A DNA stretch of 64,000 nt, taken from NCBI GenBank assembly GCA_951799405.1, contig OX637336.1, forward strand, positions 19,883,479 to 19,947,478, in the 5' to 3' direction. Position 1 is the first letter of the stretch; every line of letters begins with the position of its first letter. Shown here piece after piece: positions 22,471 to 34,200 of this stretch. Origin of the DNA: Agapetus fuscipes (Eukaryota; Arthropoda; Insecta; Trichoptera; Glossosomatidae). Made by a program: the position numbers and the translations under genes. The notes below the pieces were generated by a model. The model was not told where the DNA came from. It saw nothing but the letters and a program-made list of their open reading frames with translations, and did no database searches.

Positions 22471-23030
22471 TTGCGTTGCTGAAAGTATGCTCAAACCCTC
22501 CTCGTACCCGTCCTGTATGTATGTGTCAGAAGGACCCACAGCACATGGACGCTCATGCAAAGCTATATATTTTCTCAAGTGGCGAAAGGCCTTCCCGTGA
22601 AGTGAAAGCAACGGCACGACAAAACAAGAACCTCTAGGTCAGAGGCGTGCCCATGACTCTAAAAGTAAATGGTTCGATGTTACTGAAGCTAATAGCATAC
22701 CTCGCGTGGCACTCCTTGTGGGAGTGTTGCTAGATCACGAGTAGCGTGAATAATGATACACATAATAATGCCTATAGCACCGTAGGGTTAAGCTATAAGT
22801 ATATATTCCAAAGACTACTTTTTTATGTTCATTATTATTATATTTTGTAGAGCCGCCATTGAATACTAATTACCAAAAAATATCACCATTGTGTGAAAAG
22901 CGAAGCACACATCAATCACGCGTTGTGACTTTGAAAAATAATAAAAACTATCTAACAAAAAACACTTTTTTTGTTTTGGTTTTTTGACATCTTCATTAAA
23001 GTATGGATTTCCAGTTGTCGCGTATTTTTG

Positions 23031-23507
23031 ATGGGGCTTCCACACGCTTGCCTCAAACGCCTTGAGTCAAGGGCTTGCAAGCGCTTGCAAGCTCTTGGAA
23101 AACCAAACAGGGTCATCCACACGCTTGTGCGTGCGTCTGTGTGTGTTAGAATAAGCAAGCATGGCGGACGTCCAGCTTTTAGCTATAACATTTGGATAAA
23201 CTTATTTTTATTTAAAAAAAAAACAAAACAAAAAGAGAGAAACTAAAAAGAAACGAATAATTCGGCAAAGACGATGGTGGATGATCAAAATTCATAGAAA
23301 CCGTACCGCACCAGAATGCGCGCGCACAAGTATGTGTGTGCCTGGCATGCGCATGCGTGAATTCCCTTTGACTTGCGTCAAAAAACCGACTCTGGTCGGA
23401 TCGGCGACAAGCTGAGCCAAGGCGGCTTAAGCCACGCCCCCAGCTGAGCCAAACGGCCGTCCACACGCTCGACTTGGCTCGACTTGGCAAGCGTGTGGAT
23501 GCCCCAT
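23031..23507. mobile_element. Foldback/MITE with ATGGGGCTTCC ends
   Basis: Inverted ends ATGGGGCTTCCACACGCTTG / ATGGGGCATCCACACGCTTG (19 of 20). Sub-terminal CGCTTG/GCAAG motifs recur inside. Superfamily not assigned; no ORF of note. Confidence 0.7.
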
Positions 23508-23509
23508 GA

Positions 23510-24320
23510 GACGTTTTTCCCGTCATTAGTGAAACAGACTAGTAAAGCACTTTTAATATGAATAATAAAAATAGGTAAACACCAAAGCGTAACAGTAAAT
23601 ACATTTTTTGGAAGCATAAAAAACGTAGATAAATTTATTGAAACAAAGCATTATGAACTAATAAAAAACCTTACATGGCTTAATCTTATAAAATGACAGT
23701 GGCAGAAATCAGAGCTAACACCACCATCTTGTAAAACTTTAGTTCAACGGTTCAACGCGAAGTTTAAGCACGTTCGCGCTAACACATGCTGCCCGTGAAG
23801 TTACTTATGAAAATTGCTGCTGGGATGTGCAAGGGGATAGGGCGTTGGCACTAACACCGGTTCAAATCCCGCCTGCGTCTTGTCATATCACCAATAACTT
23901 CGACTCTGGTTCAATAGATGTCAATAATTCATTAAAAACTTCAAGTAATGAATTATTAATTTATAATATGAATACCTGTTTCTAGCCAGCCAAAAAAAAA
24001 TCGTTTCACAAATCTATGTATTTAAAAAAATCAAGTAAGAGTAATTTAATACAATAAATTAATCATTTTGGTCTATTATTTTTTAACCTACCATAGCTTA
24101 CTAATAGCTAGAAAAGTATAGAAGAAAAAAAAACGCTCCAAATAAACAACAACTGTCAAGCGTGTGACAGTCGAGTGTCAAAATTTCCATTTCCACATTT
24201 CCGAAGACAATCTTTAAATCGTGACTGGAACATGAAAACTTGCAGATAGCGCGCTCCAAATTCGCTTATCCTTCTATTGGATCTTCCATTTCATTTGCTG
24301 TCCAGCCAGCGTAGAAAGCA
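23510..24320. other. Intergenic DNA upstream of Trf, no gene seen
   Basis: No exon is supported. The last 170 bases are likely the Trf promoter and 5'UTR; I see no TATA box, only an inverted CCAAT (ATTGG) near 24277. Confidence 0.4.
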
Positions 24321-24323
24321 AAC

Positions 24324-24455
24324 ATGGACATCAGAGACTCCCCGTTGCGTGGCCTACTGAATAGTCCAGTGAAGAGAGTGACTCCTGCTGTGCCCACTCC
24401 TGACTGGACTGCCAGCTCCGTTCCTCAAAATGTGGCGTCACCTCTTACTTCTCCA
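24324..24455 (+). CDS. Trf: Trf exon 1 (start)
   Basis: ATG at 24324 opens [18 protein letters not shown] and runs to a GTAAGA donor, phase 0. No TATA box is evident upstream. Only the N-terminal tail is encoded here. Confidence 0.8.
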
Positions 24456-27400
24456 GTAAGAAAAATATTCACTACTTACAAGTTGTTTTAGGTTATGTGA
24501 AGGTATTGCTTGATTATTTCATCATAATGAGTGGAGCATTTCTTGTAAATATTCTCAAATTATAAAATAAGTCTATAGAAATGCTACGGAATATCGTTTG
24601 ATCTATTTTTGTACAAGAATCGATTACATTGTCAATAGTTTTTGTACTATATGATATAATTTCTCTTTAAGGCATGGGTCGGCAACCTGCGGCCATTCGG
24701 AAAGCAGCACAACACAACTAAGCTACACAAGTAGTGTAACTTTTCGCCTGCGTTATCCACAAAGGAGTCGCTTGTGAAAATTTAGGTCCTATTTATTTTT
24801 ATGTGTAAGAGGGTTGACCTCACGCCAACCACTTCAGTTGATGTTGTGGTTTCTCAACTCCTGAGGGGGCTGGCTTTCATTTTTTGTGTAGGCTGAGTAA
24901 ACCTTGCCGGTATTTATTTTGCGTTTGAAAAAAACACCGAAACGGGAAATCCTTTCTGGTACCTTTGGTGTGGATCGAAACATTGCTCTTGGCAAGAAAT
25001 GCAAGCATTCTGCCAGCTGAGAAAGGTATCTGAATTTTTTAACCCAGCAAAGAGCATTATTGCAAATATAAATGCTATTCCTTTTTTGTTCCCCGCCAGG
25101 GTTCAAACCCACAGCCTTCCATTTACAGTCCGAGGCATTACCACTAGACCTTGGGCCAGTCATGCAAACTTACTTATGTACATGCATGAAGAGTGGACCT
25201 TAAATGTAAATTTAGCTCTACAACTACCATCAAAGAATACTCAAATTTTATCATATTGAAGGTTCATTGATATTTTGTTTATTTTAGGTTATATCAAGAT
25301 ATAATGTACCATCTCCCGTGATCCGCAACACATCACGTCAATCCTGCATCCAAACCCCCGGCCCGCTTTCCTCTCCCGATCCCAACTCTCTCCGGTCCAG
25401 CGTCATCAGCTGCAGTCCATCTACATCTCTTAAAAGAAACCATTCCGACGAAATCTACCGACCTGAAGACAGCTCGTGGTATCCTCCCCAAAATGGAGAA
25501 GCCGAGTCGCAGAGCAAGCAGGCGTTTTACCCGGAGAGGCTCACGCACACGCCCGTGCAGAATAGGATATCGGGAGACGTGGTGCTCACGCCGACGCACA
25601 GCGCTTTCACTCCGTCGCAGCCGAATCCCCATCAGCTTATGGTGCCGCAGACGCCGATACCCAGCGAACCAAATCAGGCAAAAAACAGCATCAAACTGCA
25701 GTGAGTTACACCAACATTCTTGCGTACTTTCTGTTTATAATTTATAGACTTTAAGTAGATTTACAAAATTATTGTGGAATAATTAAAAATTGCTTGCTAG
25801 CTAGCCTTACAGCAACTGGGTCTTGCCTGAGAAGTGGCGATTTGTAGGGAGTGCCAAGCTCGTCAAAAGTCCGGTCAATAGCTTATTTGGTAGAGTGCTT
25901 GCATTCCATGCCGTGAGCTCGGGTTCAAATCCCACCGAGGGTTTCAGGAATGATTTCCCGTTTCGGTGTCTATTTCAAAACCCAAAATAAATACCGACAA
26001 GGTGTACTCAGCCTTCACAAGAAATGAGTACCAGCCTCCTTCGAAGCTGGGAGACCCCCACTTCAACCCATGTGGTTGGCGTAAGGCTGGCCCCCTTACC
26101 TGCAAAAAAAAAAACGGGTTTCTCTCCCCACATGCGAAATCCTTCAGGGATAACGCGGCAAGAAGTCACACAATATGTTTAGCTTAGTTGGGTTTTTGTT
26201 CATTTAACTGTGTTTTCAGTTCATTCCATAAATAAAAATGAATTCCCTGCATTGAGTCACCGTGTTTTTTTTTTTTTTTTTTAAGAAATCCTGTGCGGGA
26301 GACTCCCTAGATTCTAAAGACTCTAGGAGTCTATGACACTTGTTGTAGTGCCGCAGAGGTGTACGAGCTTGGTCGTCGCTACAAAGCGCCAATACTCAAG
26401 CAAGACCCAGTTGCTGTGAGGCTGGATGGACCTTTGGTGACCGGTCATTGGTAAAGGCTTATGAATTTTTCAACCCAGCGAAGAGCATATTCGAAATATA
26501 AATGGAATATTTGTGTGCTCCGCCGGGATCCGAATCCACAACCTTCCATTTACGAGTCCGAAGTGTTGCCACTACGGACTACGGACCGGTCCAAGATGCC
26601 AACGACACGCGGTGTACCTGAGCGGTTACCCATCCAAGCACTGACCACGCCCAATGTTGCTTAACTTCGGTGATCTATGGGAACCGGTGCTTTCAACATG
26701 GCTAACGTCGTTGACATAAACGTTTGTTCAATTTCAGAAACTGCGTGTCGACGGTAAACCTGAATTGTGAGTTGAAGCTTCTGGATGTCTACTGCCGCAC
26801 AAGATTCTCAGAATACAATCCGTCTAGATTCCACGGCGTGGTTATGAGAATATTAAACCCTAGAGCGACTGCTCTTGTCTTCAAGTAAGTTGTTCATACA
26901 TAAATTTACATGAAAATGCACAAATAATTTGAAAACTGTAACTCTGTCGCCATTCCGCTGCATGTGGCCACAGCCTCTGCGGATTTGCCTCCATTTTTTC
27001 CTATCTTTGCATACCTCTTTCAATTTACTCATATACATCACCTTTTTTAACACTCATTTGTGTATCCCATTCTTTCACATGATCTGATTTAAATGTGAAG
27101 AGTACATTGCCATATAAAGAAAATAATACTCATTTTGTTGTCAACGTATATGTTTTTAGATCTGGCAAGCTGGTGTGTACAGGTGCAAGGAATGAACATG
27201 ACTCTCTGCTGGCGACAAAAAAGTTTGCTAGAATTATACAAAAATTAGGATTTCCAGTGAGTTAATTAAGTTCTTCATTCTTTTATTTAAATTTTTATTT
27301 TATTGCAGTCCTGAATGGCCAAAAAGTAAGCATTGTTGATGTTTCGTTTAGCTTTTTGCTATCAGAAAAGGCCAACCTAAAAAATATTGTTTACCACTGA

Positions 27401-28412
27401 ATATGGGGAAAACGCGCCAAGAAGTTACACTATATGTGTAACTTAGTTGTGTTTCATGACTTTTTTCATTGCATACCAACTACATTTCATGGCATGTGCG
27501 TTTCTATGAAAATATACCTACTGACATACTTTATTTACATGGACAACCGATAGTTAAAAAAAGTAAAACATGATTATTTTGTTGATATTGCAGGTGCGAT
27601 TCACAGAGTTTAAGATTCAGAATTTTGTGGCCACAGCAGACTTGAGGTTCCCGGTGAGACTGGAGGCCTTGCAGCAGTCACACGGACAGTTCACGTCTTA
27701 TGAACCGGAATTGTTCCCCGGACTCATCTACAGAATGGTGCGACCGAGAATAGTGCTGCTCATATTTGTGAATGGGAAGATTGTGTTCACTGGTAAGCTT
27801 AAAATAACACAATATATTACTTGGTATTTTAAATGTTGTAAAAAATTACAAATATGTCTCGCATAGAAAACATGACCACAAAATATTTTCGATTGAAAGA
27901 ATGTCACAATGACATTTTGTATCAAAAACAAAAAAGCTATATTGTTCTTTTGTTTTTAAATTTGTTCTAATTTCAAATAATTTTATGGTTGATGGTAGTA
28001 ATTTTATTAACTGGCAGGTTTTTTTTTTTGTACCTACCCATAATATAAATAGAAATAATCTAACAAAAGAATGAGCTTTATAATACTTAAAAGGTTTTGG
28101 CTTATTATTAAAAACGCAAGATAAAGAAGTGTCATGGGTTTTCAATATTACTTAAAATCAGAGGTTGGAGTATTTTTTTCGGCGTGTCAGTCTTGTACAG
28201 GATCGCCGTCCTTAGCAACCGATAACAGAATATTTGTGTGCCTTTTCCCAAGCAAACTGACCGGGTGACGGCACAATGTTATCCATGTCAATTTACGTGC
28301 CAATCTCATTACTTGAAATATTTGTGTGTTTTCAGGCGCCAAGTCTAGAGAAGATATAACAGAGTCTCTCACCATTATCTACCCCATACTTCGGAGCTTC
28401 AGAAAGAATTGA
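24324..28412 (+). CDS. Trf: TBP-family transcription factor, probably Trf (TBP-related factor), complete, 6 exons
   Basis: A 354-residue nuclear protein assembled from exons 24324-24455, 25288-25700, 26738-26884, 27160-27256, 27594-27792 and 28336-28412, all in phase. Residues 1-180 are a low-complexity Ser/Pro/Thr-rich N-terminal region. Residues 182-354 are the two-repeat saddle: [56 protein letters not shown]; then [61 protein letters not shown]. All four DNA-wedging phenylalanines are in place (213, 230, 304, 321). The core departs from TBP at many positions that are nearly fixed in animals, so this is a paralogue; it is not TRF2, which lacks the wedging pattern. Insect Trf acts with Brf in RNA polymerase III transcription. 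The Trf name, rather than a diverged Tbp, is inference. Confidence 0.9.
24712..25160 (-). repeat. Composite SINE-A/SINE-B, antisense, internally deleted
   Basis: In Trf intron 1. SINE-B tail to head, then a SINE-A body and head (CTTCCATTTACAGTCCGAGG). The junction region is shortened. Confidence 0.75.
25288..25700 (+). CDS. Trf: Trf exon 2
   Basis: Encodes residues 45-181 of the Ser/Pro/Thr/Gln-rich N-terminal region (for example [27 protein letters not shown]). The GTGAGT donor splits Gln182. Confidence 0.88.
25798..26195 (+). repeat. 5'-truncated composite SINE-A/SINE-B
   Basis: Begins in the SINE-A body (AGCCTTACAGCAACTGGGTC), crosses the junction AAGCTCGTCAAAAGTCCGGT and continues through SINE-B. 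In Trf intron 2. Confidence 0.8.
26265..26362 (-). repeat. Poly(A)-tailed LINE 3' fragment, antisense
   Basis: Plus-strand poly(T) followed by CGGGAGACTCCCTAGATTC and TATGACACTTGTTGTAGTGC. Other copies: 13320-13470, 30201-30293, 46180-46274, 59048-59148. Confidence 0.6.
26360..26716 (-). repeat. SINE-A with 5S rRNA-like head
   Basis: Read on the minus strand: 5S-like segment (26716-26597), tRNA-like head, then body, truncated before the tail. In Trf intron 2, ending 22 bases before exon 3. Confidence 0.83.
26597..26716 (-). pseudogene. 5S rRNA-derived segment (SINE head)
   Basis: About 120 bases similar to animal 5S rRNA, including an exact GATCACCGAAGTTAAGCAAC. It is fused directly to the tRNA-like head of SINE-A and is diverged elsewhere, so it is a retroposon part, not a ribosomal gene. 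Confidence 0.82.
26738..26884 (+). CDS. Trf: Trf exon 3: first saddle repeat
   Basis: Begins the TBP core with [17 protein letters not shown] and carries F213 and F230. TTTCAG acceptor, GTAAGT donor. A SINE with a 5S-like head ends about 22 bases before the acceptor. Confidence 0.92.
27160..27256 (+). CDS. Trf: Trf exon 4
   Basis: Encodes [17 protein letters not shown] and [13 protein letters not shown], the first-repeat strand and helix of the TBP fold. Ends in phase 0 at GTGAGT. Confidence 0.92.
27594..27792 (+). CDS. Trf: Trf exon 5: second saddle repeat
   Basis: Encodes [32 protein letters not shown] and [15 protein letters not shown] with F304 and F321. TTGCAG acceptor, GTAAGC donor. 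Confidence 0.93.
28336..28412 (+). CDS. Trf: Trf exon 6 (stop)
   Basis: Encodes [20 protein letters not shown] then SFRKN and TGA at 28410-28412, the usual compact TBP-family C terminus. Confidence 0.93.
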
Positions 28413-28642
28413 ATCTATTTATTTATTTTGTAAATAATTTATTGTTATTTAATGAGATTTTGACTGATGTTAATCACCTAATCAATAGATCCACAATCCA
28501 TTCCAATTATAAGTGGCGACATTTATTTTAAAAGTTTATTTTTACAGTCTTAATAGTTTTTTTTAGTTTTGAATGTTTTAGTATGCCTGCTTGCCAATCT
28601 TGACAATTTTACAAAACAATTTGTAAACAATGAAGTTATTTT

Positions 28643-28648
28643 AATAAA
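28643..28648 (+). terminator. Polyadenylation signal candidate of Trf
   Basis: AATAAA 231 bases after the stop codon; a second AATAAA lies at 28773-28778. Either would give a short 3'UTR; the sequence cannot choose between them. Confidence 0.45.
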
Positions 28649-28824
28649 CCATGAATTATTTATCATTTTCCAACAGGATAATGTTATGATTAACGTAAAA
28701 AAATATTTAGATGTAATTCTTATTGTAAAATATTTATTGTTTTTTTTTGTATATTGTAATATTTTTTTATTCAATAAACTGTTGTATTTAAATATATTTT
28801 TTAATTTAAACAAAATTGGCCCTT

Positions 28825-28905
28825 TCTACAGTGATGATCAAGCTCGCAGAGGGCTCTCGAGGTGTGATTGACACAAAAACAGCGCTCACCAAATAAAACA
28901 TCCTT
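28825..28905 (+). repeat. SINE-A tail fragment
   Basis: Only the 3' tail: CGCAGAGGGCTCTCGAGGTG to AGCGCTCACCAAATAAAACA, downstream of Trf. Confidence 0.7.
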
Positions 28906-29312
28906 ATATTTGTTTTATAAAGTAGTATTTTATTCAAGAAGGTTAGGTACAGGTAAAGGTTGCATAAAAAGGTATTGGTAATAATAAAAATAATAAAGAT
29001 ATAAAGAAAACAACATTAAAAGGTAAATTTTGTGACTAGCAGTGATTTTAGTGAACATTTTTTGAAAATATTTTCACATATATCAATGTATAATATGAGC
29101 TGCTTTGTATTCCGATAACAATAACTTGGTTGTAACAAATAATAGATAGATGTGTTGAAGTACATTGCACAAAGTGGTAAGAAATAAAAGTATATAGTAT
29201 AAAAATAAATGGTGAAAGTGTACTCTAAAATACTTAAAAATTCAAAGCACTCTTGAGTAGTAGGTACAGAAACAACGATAACAAATTAGAATTTTTTCTG
29301 TATCTATCGTCA

Positions 29313-29558
29313 TTTTAAAGATAAAACTGAATAAGAGCTGATTCACTGATTTGAGAAATCGTGGATAAACCATTTCATTGGGTGCAACTGTCATAGTAAG
29401 TGAACTAATTATAAAGAAATACTCATGACAAACTTCTTAACTATAGGATTTTCACACTTTTGTAGTGTTTTCTCTTGTGAAAAATAGAAAAAAGGGGCAT
29501 TTATCTGAGAAATCCACGTTAGCTTCATATGCCACTCATTCAATTTTACCTTTGAGGT
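29313..29558. mobile_element. MITE family E copy
   Basis: Ends TTTTAAAGATAAAACTGAAT and inverted TACCTCAAAGGTAAAATTGA; about 246 bases between Trf and LYST. Confidence 0.7.
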
Positions 29559-29559
29559 A

Positions 29560-30990
29560 TGATACACTTTTGGAAAATCCTGGTTTGCCGTATTTGACTC
29601 TAAGACTCAATCTGCAGTTGTATTTTCACTTGCGATAAAAAATCTCAAAAATATATTGTTTAACAATTGTTACTTGAAAACCATCTGCCTTATTTTATAA
29701 AAAAAGATTTTAGGATGGACTAAGATATTAAAAAATAATAGCTACATATATATTTATTTAACAGTGCATAGAATTTTTAGGGGAAACTTAAGAAATATTC
29801 GGACCACTCGAAAGCTTCAGCGTTTTTCATATAGATGTCAATGTTAAAATAATTCTGCAATAAACGCTGACCTTACATAACATAGGATGAAATTCTTTCA
29901 AAGGATTATTAATTTTTTATTTATATTTTTTAAGTCTTGCAGTCTTCAAGTGAATTAAATGGCAATATGAATGTAAGGAAGACAAAATGACAGGTGATAT
30001 ATTGAAATATTTATAACCTTAAAATGAATACTGTTCTCATGTATTTCGACAATAAAGACTTAAAATTTGGCACGTGTGTATTTAAAAGTTAAAAAAATAT
30101 TCATTTGATTATATTATATTCCTGGCGACAGTCATGGGATATTTACAATTTGATACATGAAAATGTAAAAGTGTAAAATCTAAAATATGCATAGGTATGC
30201 TTTTTTTTTTAAGGAGTGCGGGAGGCTGCCCAATTCTTGAAAGTCTTGGTGGTCTATGTCACCCCGGAAGGGTGCCCCACAGAGGTGTTGCTGTCTTATA
30301 TACACATTTTTAAAATGTAATTTATTTATTGGATTGGTATACTTTATACGTAGAGATGAAATGGAAAAAATATTTTCAATCCTAAAATATAACATCATTT
30401 AATTGTTTATTTAAGTACCTACAGCATTTTGGAATATTGCATGTAAAGCAATATGAAAAAGGGGGCCTGTTAAGATTTTTTATGATTGACACAGTTCATT
30501 TAAAATGTGGGGAAATATGTGATGTGACTTGGCCTGGCAGGACAGAGTCATATCTTCAATATGCTATATACTGCATTCAGCACAACTGTCTACTGCATAT
30601 ATGTTTCACAAAGCTGTAAAATACAAAAATTCCCCGATTACTGGGATTCTTTTTTGGGATTACATTAACAATATTAATAAAAATGTAAGTATGTTTATTT
30701 AAAAAATATATAAATATATTATTTTTAAAGCACTTTTGGTACACAACTGTTATCACTGGGCGTAAAACTGTCTCTGTAACTCTGTGTCGTCGTTCCACTA
30801 GAGCTGGACAGAGCTTCCGTAGAGTCGCTTCCACTCTTTCCTATCCTCGCTGAAAATCACTGGCACAGTAGAGGTTAATAACAGATAAACACTATTGTTA
30901 CGATGGTAGATGGCAGAGGTACCTTTAAACTTCCATGACATGCATAGATAGTCAGGACAAGTCTGCTCATGCCATCTGTTAACATCAAAA
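29560..30990. other. Intergenic DNA between Trf and LYST, no gene seen
   Basis: AT-rich; contains the poly(A)-LINE fragment at 30201-30293 and a short CTCTGTAACTCTGT-type stretch near 30770. No supported exon. The two genes converge here. Confidence 0.45.
30201..30293 (-). repeat. Poly(A)-tailed LINE 3' fragment, diverged
   Basis: Poly(T) then AAGGAGTGCGGGAGGCTGCC and CCCCACAGAGGTGTTGCTG; a different subfamily from the other four copies. Confidence 0.5.
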
Positions 30991-30999
30991 CTATTTCAA

Positions 31000-31005
31000 T
31001 TTATT
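31000..31005 (-). terminator. Polyadenylation signal candidate of LYST
   Basis: Minus-strand AATAAA 89 bases after the stop codon, giving a short 3'UTR of roughly 110 bases. Confidence 0.45.
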
Positions 31006-31093
31006 CACATCAGTCCTCTTCTTCACTGGGTGTTCTTTTTAAGTTCACTTCACACTGTTACAGTGTCTTTGCCCACCTGGGGCAGACCTTATG

Positions 31094-31226
31094 CTAGAGA
31101 ATGGAGAGGGAAGTGAGGATACGGAACGTCGGGGTTTCTCCGGAGGTGTTGGCCCCCTGCCAGATGAGGACTGTGCCGTCGGAAGATGCTGTGAACAGGT
31201 GCTGGGCATCGTGGCTGTAGGTGATG
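31094..31226 (-). CDS. Lyst: LYST exon 30: last WD repeat and stop
   Basis: Encodes [20 protein letters not shown] then IWQ and a short tail ending SLSIL; TAG at 31096-31094. TTGCAG acceptor. Confidence 0.94.
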
Positions 31227-34200
31227 CTGCAAAATCATAAATTACTTTTAAAAGTCATTGAAACATATTGATTATGTTGACATGAACATTGAATTTTTTT
31301 GCAAAGTAACTTGGACCGGTCCGTAGTCCAGTGGCAACACTTCGGACTCGTAAATGGAAGGTTGTGGATTTGGATCCCGGCGGAGCACAAAAATATACCA
31401 TTTATATTTCGAATGTGCTCTTCGCTGAGTTAAAAAATTCATAAACCTTTACCAAAGACCGGTCACTGAAAGGTCCATCCAACCTTACAACAACTGGGTC
31501 TTGCTTGAGAATTGGCGCTTTCTATAGCGACGACCAAGCTCGCAGAGGGCTCTTGAGGTGTGATACACACAAAAACAGCGCTCACCAAATAAATATTCCT
31601 AATATTATTATTATTATATTATATATTGGCTATTTAACATAGTCATGGACAAGTGTGTCAGAGATGCTAGACTTAATGATTGTGGATTGATGATAGGAGA
31701 GAGCAAAGTGAGTGTTCTACTGTATGCAGATGATGCAGTTCTTGTATCTGATTCTGCAGTAGAATTGCAAACAATGCTCTCTAGATTGAATGAAGCTTTG
31801 TTAGGTAACCATTTGAAGTTGAATGCAAGTAAGACGAAAGTATTGATTTTTGAAAGAGATGATGAAAATATGAATTATGAATTTAAAATTAATGGAATGA
31901 ATGTTGATGTCGTAAATGAGTTTGTATACCTGGGAAGTAAGTTTGAAAAAGATGGAAGAATGATCGGTGAATTTGAAAGAAGAATAATGAAAGGCAGGTG
32001 CGTACTGGGTGCTACCGCTAGCATCGCCAAGAACCAGAATCTTTCAAAAAATGTTCGACTGGCGGTGCACGGTGGTATACTAGTGCCCACTCTGATATAT
32101 GGAAGTGAAGCCTGGACGGTGAGTGAAAGTGAGATTAGTAAAGTCCATACAGTAGAAATGGACTACTTAAGAAGTATGATTGGGAAAAGACGGAGTGATA
32201 GGGTAAGGAATGATTTTGTTAGAGAGAAATGTGGTGTAAGAGAAAGTGTGAAAGTAAAGATTAAAAGAAGTATGCTTAGATGGTTTGGACATTTGGAGAG
32301 AATGAATGAGGAAAGACTGACGAAGAAAGTATATGCTGCGAGAATTGATGGATGTCGTGGAAGAGGAAGACCGAGAAAGGTATGGATGGACCAAATTTTC
32401 GAAATAGCGAATGAATGGGATATCCAGAGTCATAATAAAAGGAGAGCTTGTATGAAAAAGGTTATGGCTCTGGATGAAATGAAAGAAGTATGCAAGGATC
32501 GAAAGAAATGGCGGTTGATCTGTAATGCTGGCGGTTAAAGCTAAGGCTTTTAAATTTAAAAAATATGTGTTGTAGCTTTTTAATTTTTTACTGTTTAATT
32601 GCTTAGAATTTATTTGTTTTATATATTTGATTGTATCAATTGCATGTACTCCTTGATTGATAGGTTGGTATGCGGCTGACCACCCATACTGTAAAAAATG
32701 GTTCACTTTGCCAATGTCACCCCTGCTTCAGGGAAGGTCGGCAAGAGTTGCAGGGCTTATGTTCATTTGAGATTGGGGTTTTTTATATTGTAGGTCCACA
32801 TGCAGCATGTGTAAGCGCGAAATTATGCATGTCTGCTTATGGGAATGCATTTAATATGAATCTCAAATGATACATATCTTTGCAGCTTAGATTTAGATTT
32901 AGATTTAGATTATAAAAAATATGAAAATAACAAAGTTAAATAATAAAAACTTCAAAGTGATTCTCGATGATGATGATGATGATGATGATTTGTATAGCGC
33001 CGTTTCGTGACTGCTGTCACTGCAAGGGCGCTTTCAGGCTTGACGCGGCGGTGAAGAAATGGAACTCAACGGTTGTTTGAGCGAATTGTTAGGTAGATTT
33101 TGTCTATGTGTCGCTGTATGCTGTCGGGTTGACATATAAAGTTCGCTTATGATTGTTTGGGGTGTTTTGGAACCAAGCTCCCCCCACCATGATTTTTACT
33201 GTTAGCGCTCTCAGTGCTCAAACGAACACAGCCATACTAGTAAGCTACCATTTATACTAACCTCACAAGGGGATGTGTAAGAGCTTCCGGCACCAAATGC
33301 CTGACTGGCATCAAGTTCCACGAGGAGTACAACCTCACACCGCCAGTCTGCAATCCGGCCGCCAGCACATTCACGCTGACACCCTCCGGAGCCGTCGAAT
33401 AGCAGACACATGTAACTCTTTCTGGCACACTCACCTCCCCGACAAAGTCACCGTTCACCGTATGCACCCTGATCACAGATTTATAGCTCATCACGGAGCT
33501 GGCGCTCCTCTTGAACTTGACGGAGTCACTGCGAGCGAGTTTCTTTTTTTCTGTGGCGCTGTGCTCCAGGTGAGAGTCTGATTTTGAGCGAGTGTCTTTA
33601 GGTTTTTTGGTGGCTGTTGATTTTGCAGTGTTGGCTTTGTTGAATGGTATCGGGTGGACGGAGGCAATGTCACAGAGGGTCTCACTGATGCAGATGTGGG
33701 AGACTTTAAGGCCGTTGTTTGGGATGGTGCGGATGTATGTGAGTCTGAAATGCAAGTGAAAAAGATGTTATATTATTTAGTCTATAATTATGACATAAGT
33801 ACTGAAAGTTGTTGATTTTGATGCAAGAATAAGTGTAATTTTAATATATAAGGAAGTTTGTTCTTCTAGCCTCAGGTTCTTCAATCATGGTGATCTTCTT
33901 TAACCTGAACACATAGTCCCTGCACATTTCCCTGTATGATAAAGGGCAAGAACCAATACTGTTTGGCCGAAAAAATTTTTTTTTTGTATATTTTATAATA
34001 GACATGAGGTGTTTGGCTCTTGCATTCATACTGGAAACCAGGACACATTACATAAACAGCTTCAGCCATTCAAAAACTGCCATCTAATCTAATCTAATCT
34101 AAGCTGCAAAGATATATATCATTTAAGATTTATATTAAATGCATTCCCACAAGCAGATATGTATAATTTCGCGCTAACACATGCCGCATGTGGACCTACA

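Noticed and set aside
25333..25632. 99-codon minus-strand ORF
   Set aside because: Antisense shadow of Trf exon 2.
26597..26716. Functional 5S rRNA gene
   Set aside because: Diverged from 5S outside the conserved core, has no terminator T-run at its end, and continues directly into a SINE; the same fusion occurs at 43107.
29560..30200. Additional gene between Trf and LYST
   Set aside because: Several short ORFs exist but none shows splice continuity, codon bias or a recognisable domain.
31314..31390. tRNA gene (A- and B-box-like sequence with cloverleaf hints)
   Set aside because: The same head occurs in many copies fused to a constant body and tail; it is a SINE promoter, and stems are not maintained as in a tRNA gene.
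32167..32706. 179-codon minus-strand ORF
   Set aside because: Antisense of the RTE reverse-transcriptase frame and its 3'UTR; no family similarity of its own.
32670..32870. Recurring small protein [12 protein letters not shown]...CHPCFREG
   Set aside because: The same translation appears at 44256, 48495, 52370 and 60059 because the non-coding RTE 3' end is repeated; it is not a conserved peptide.
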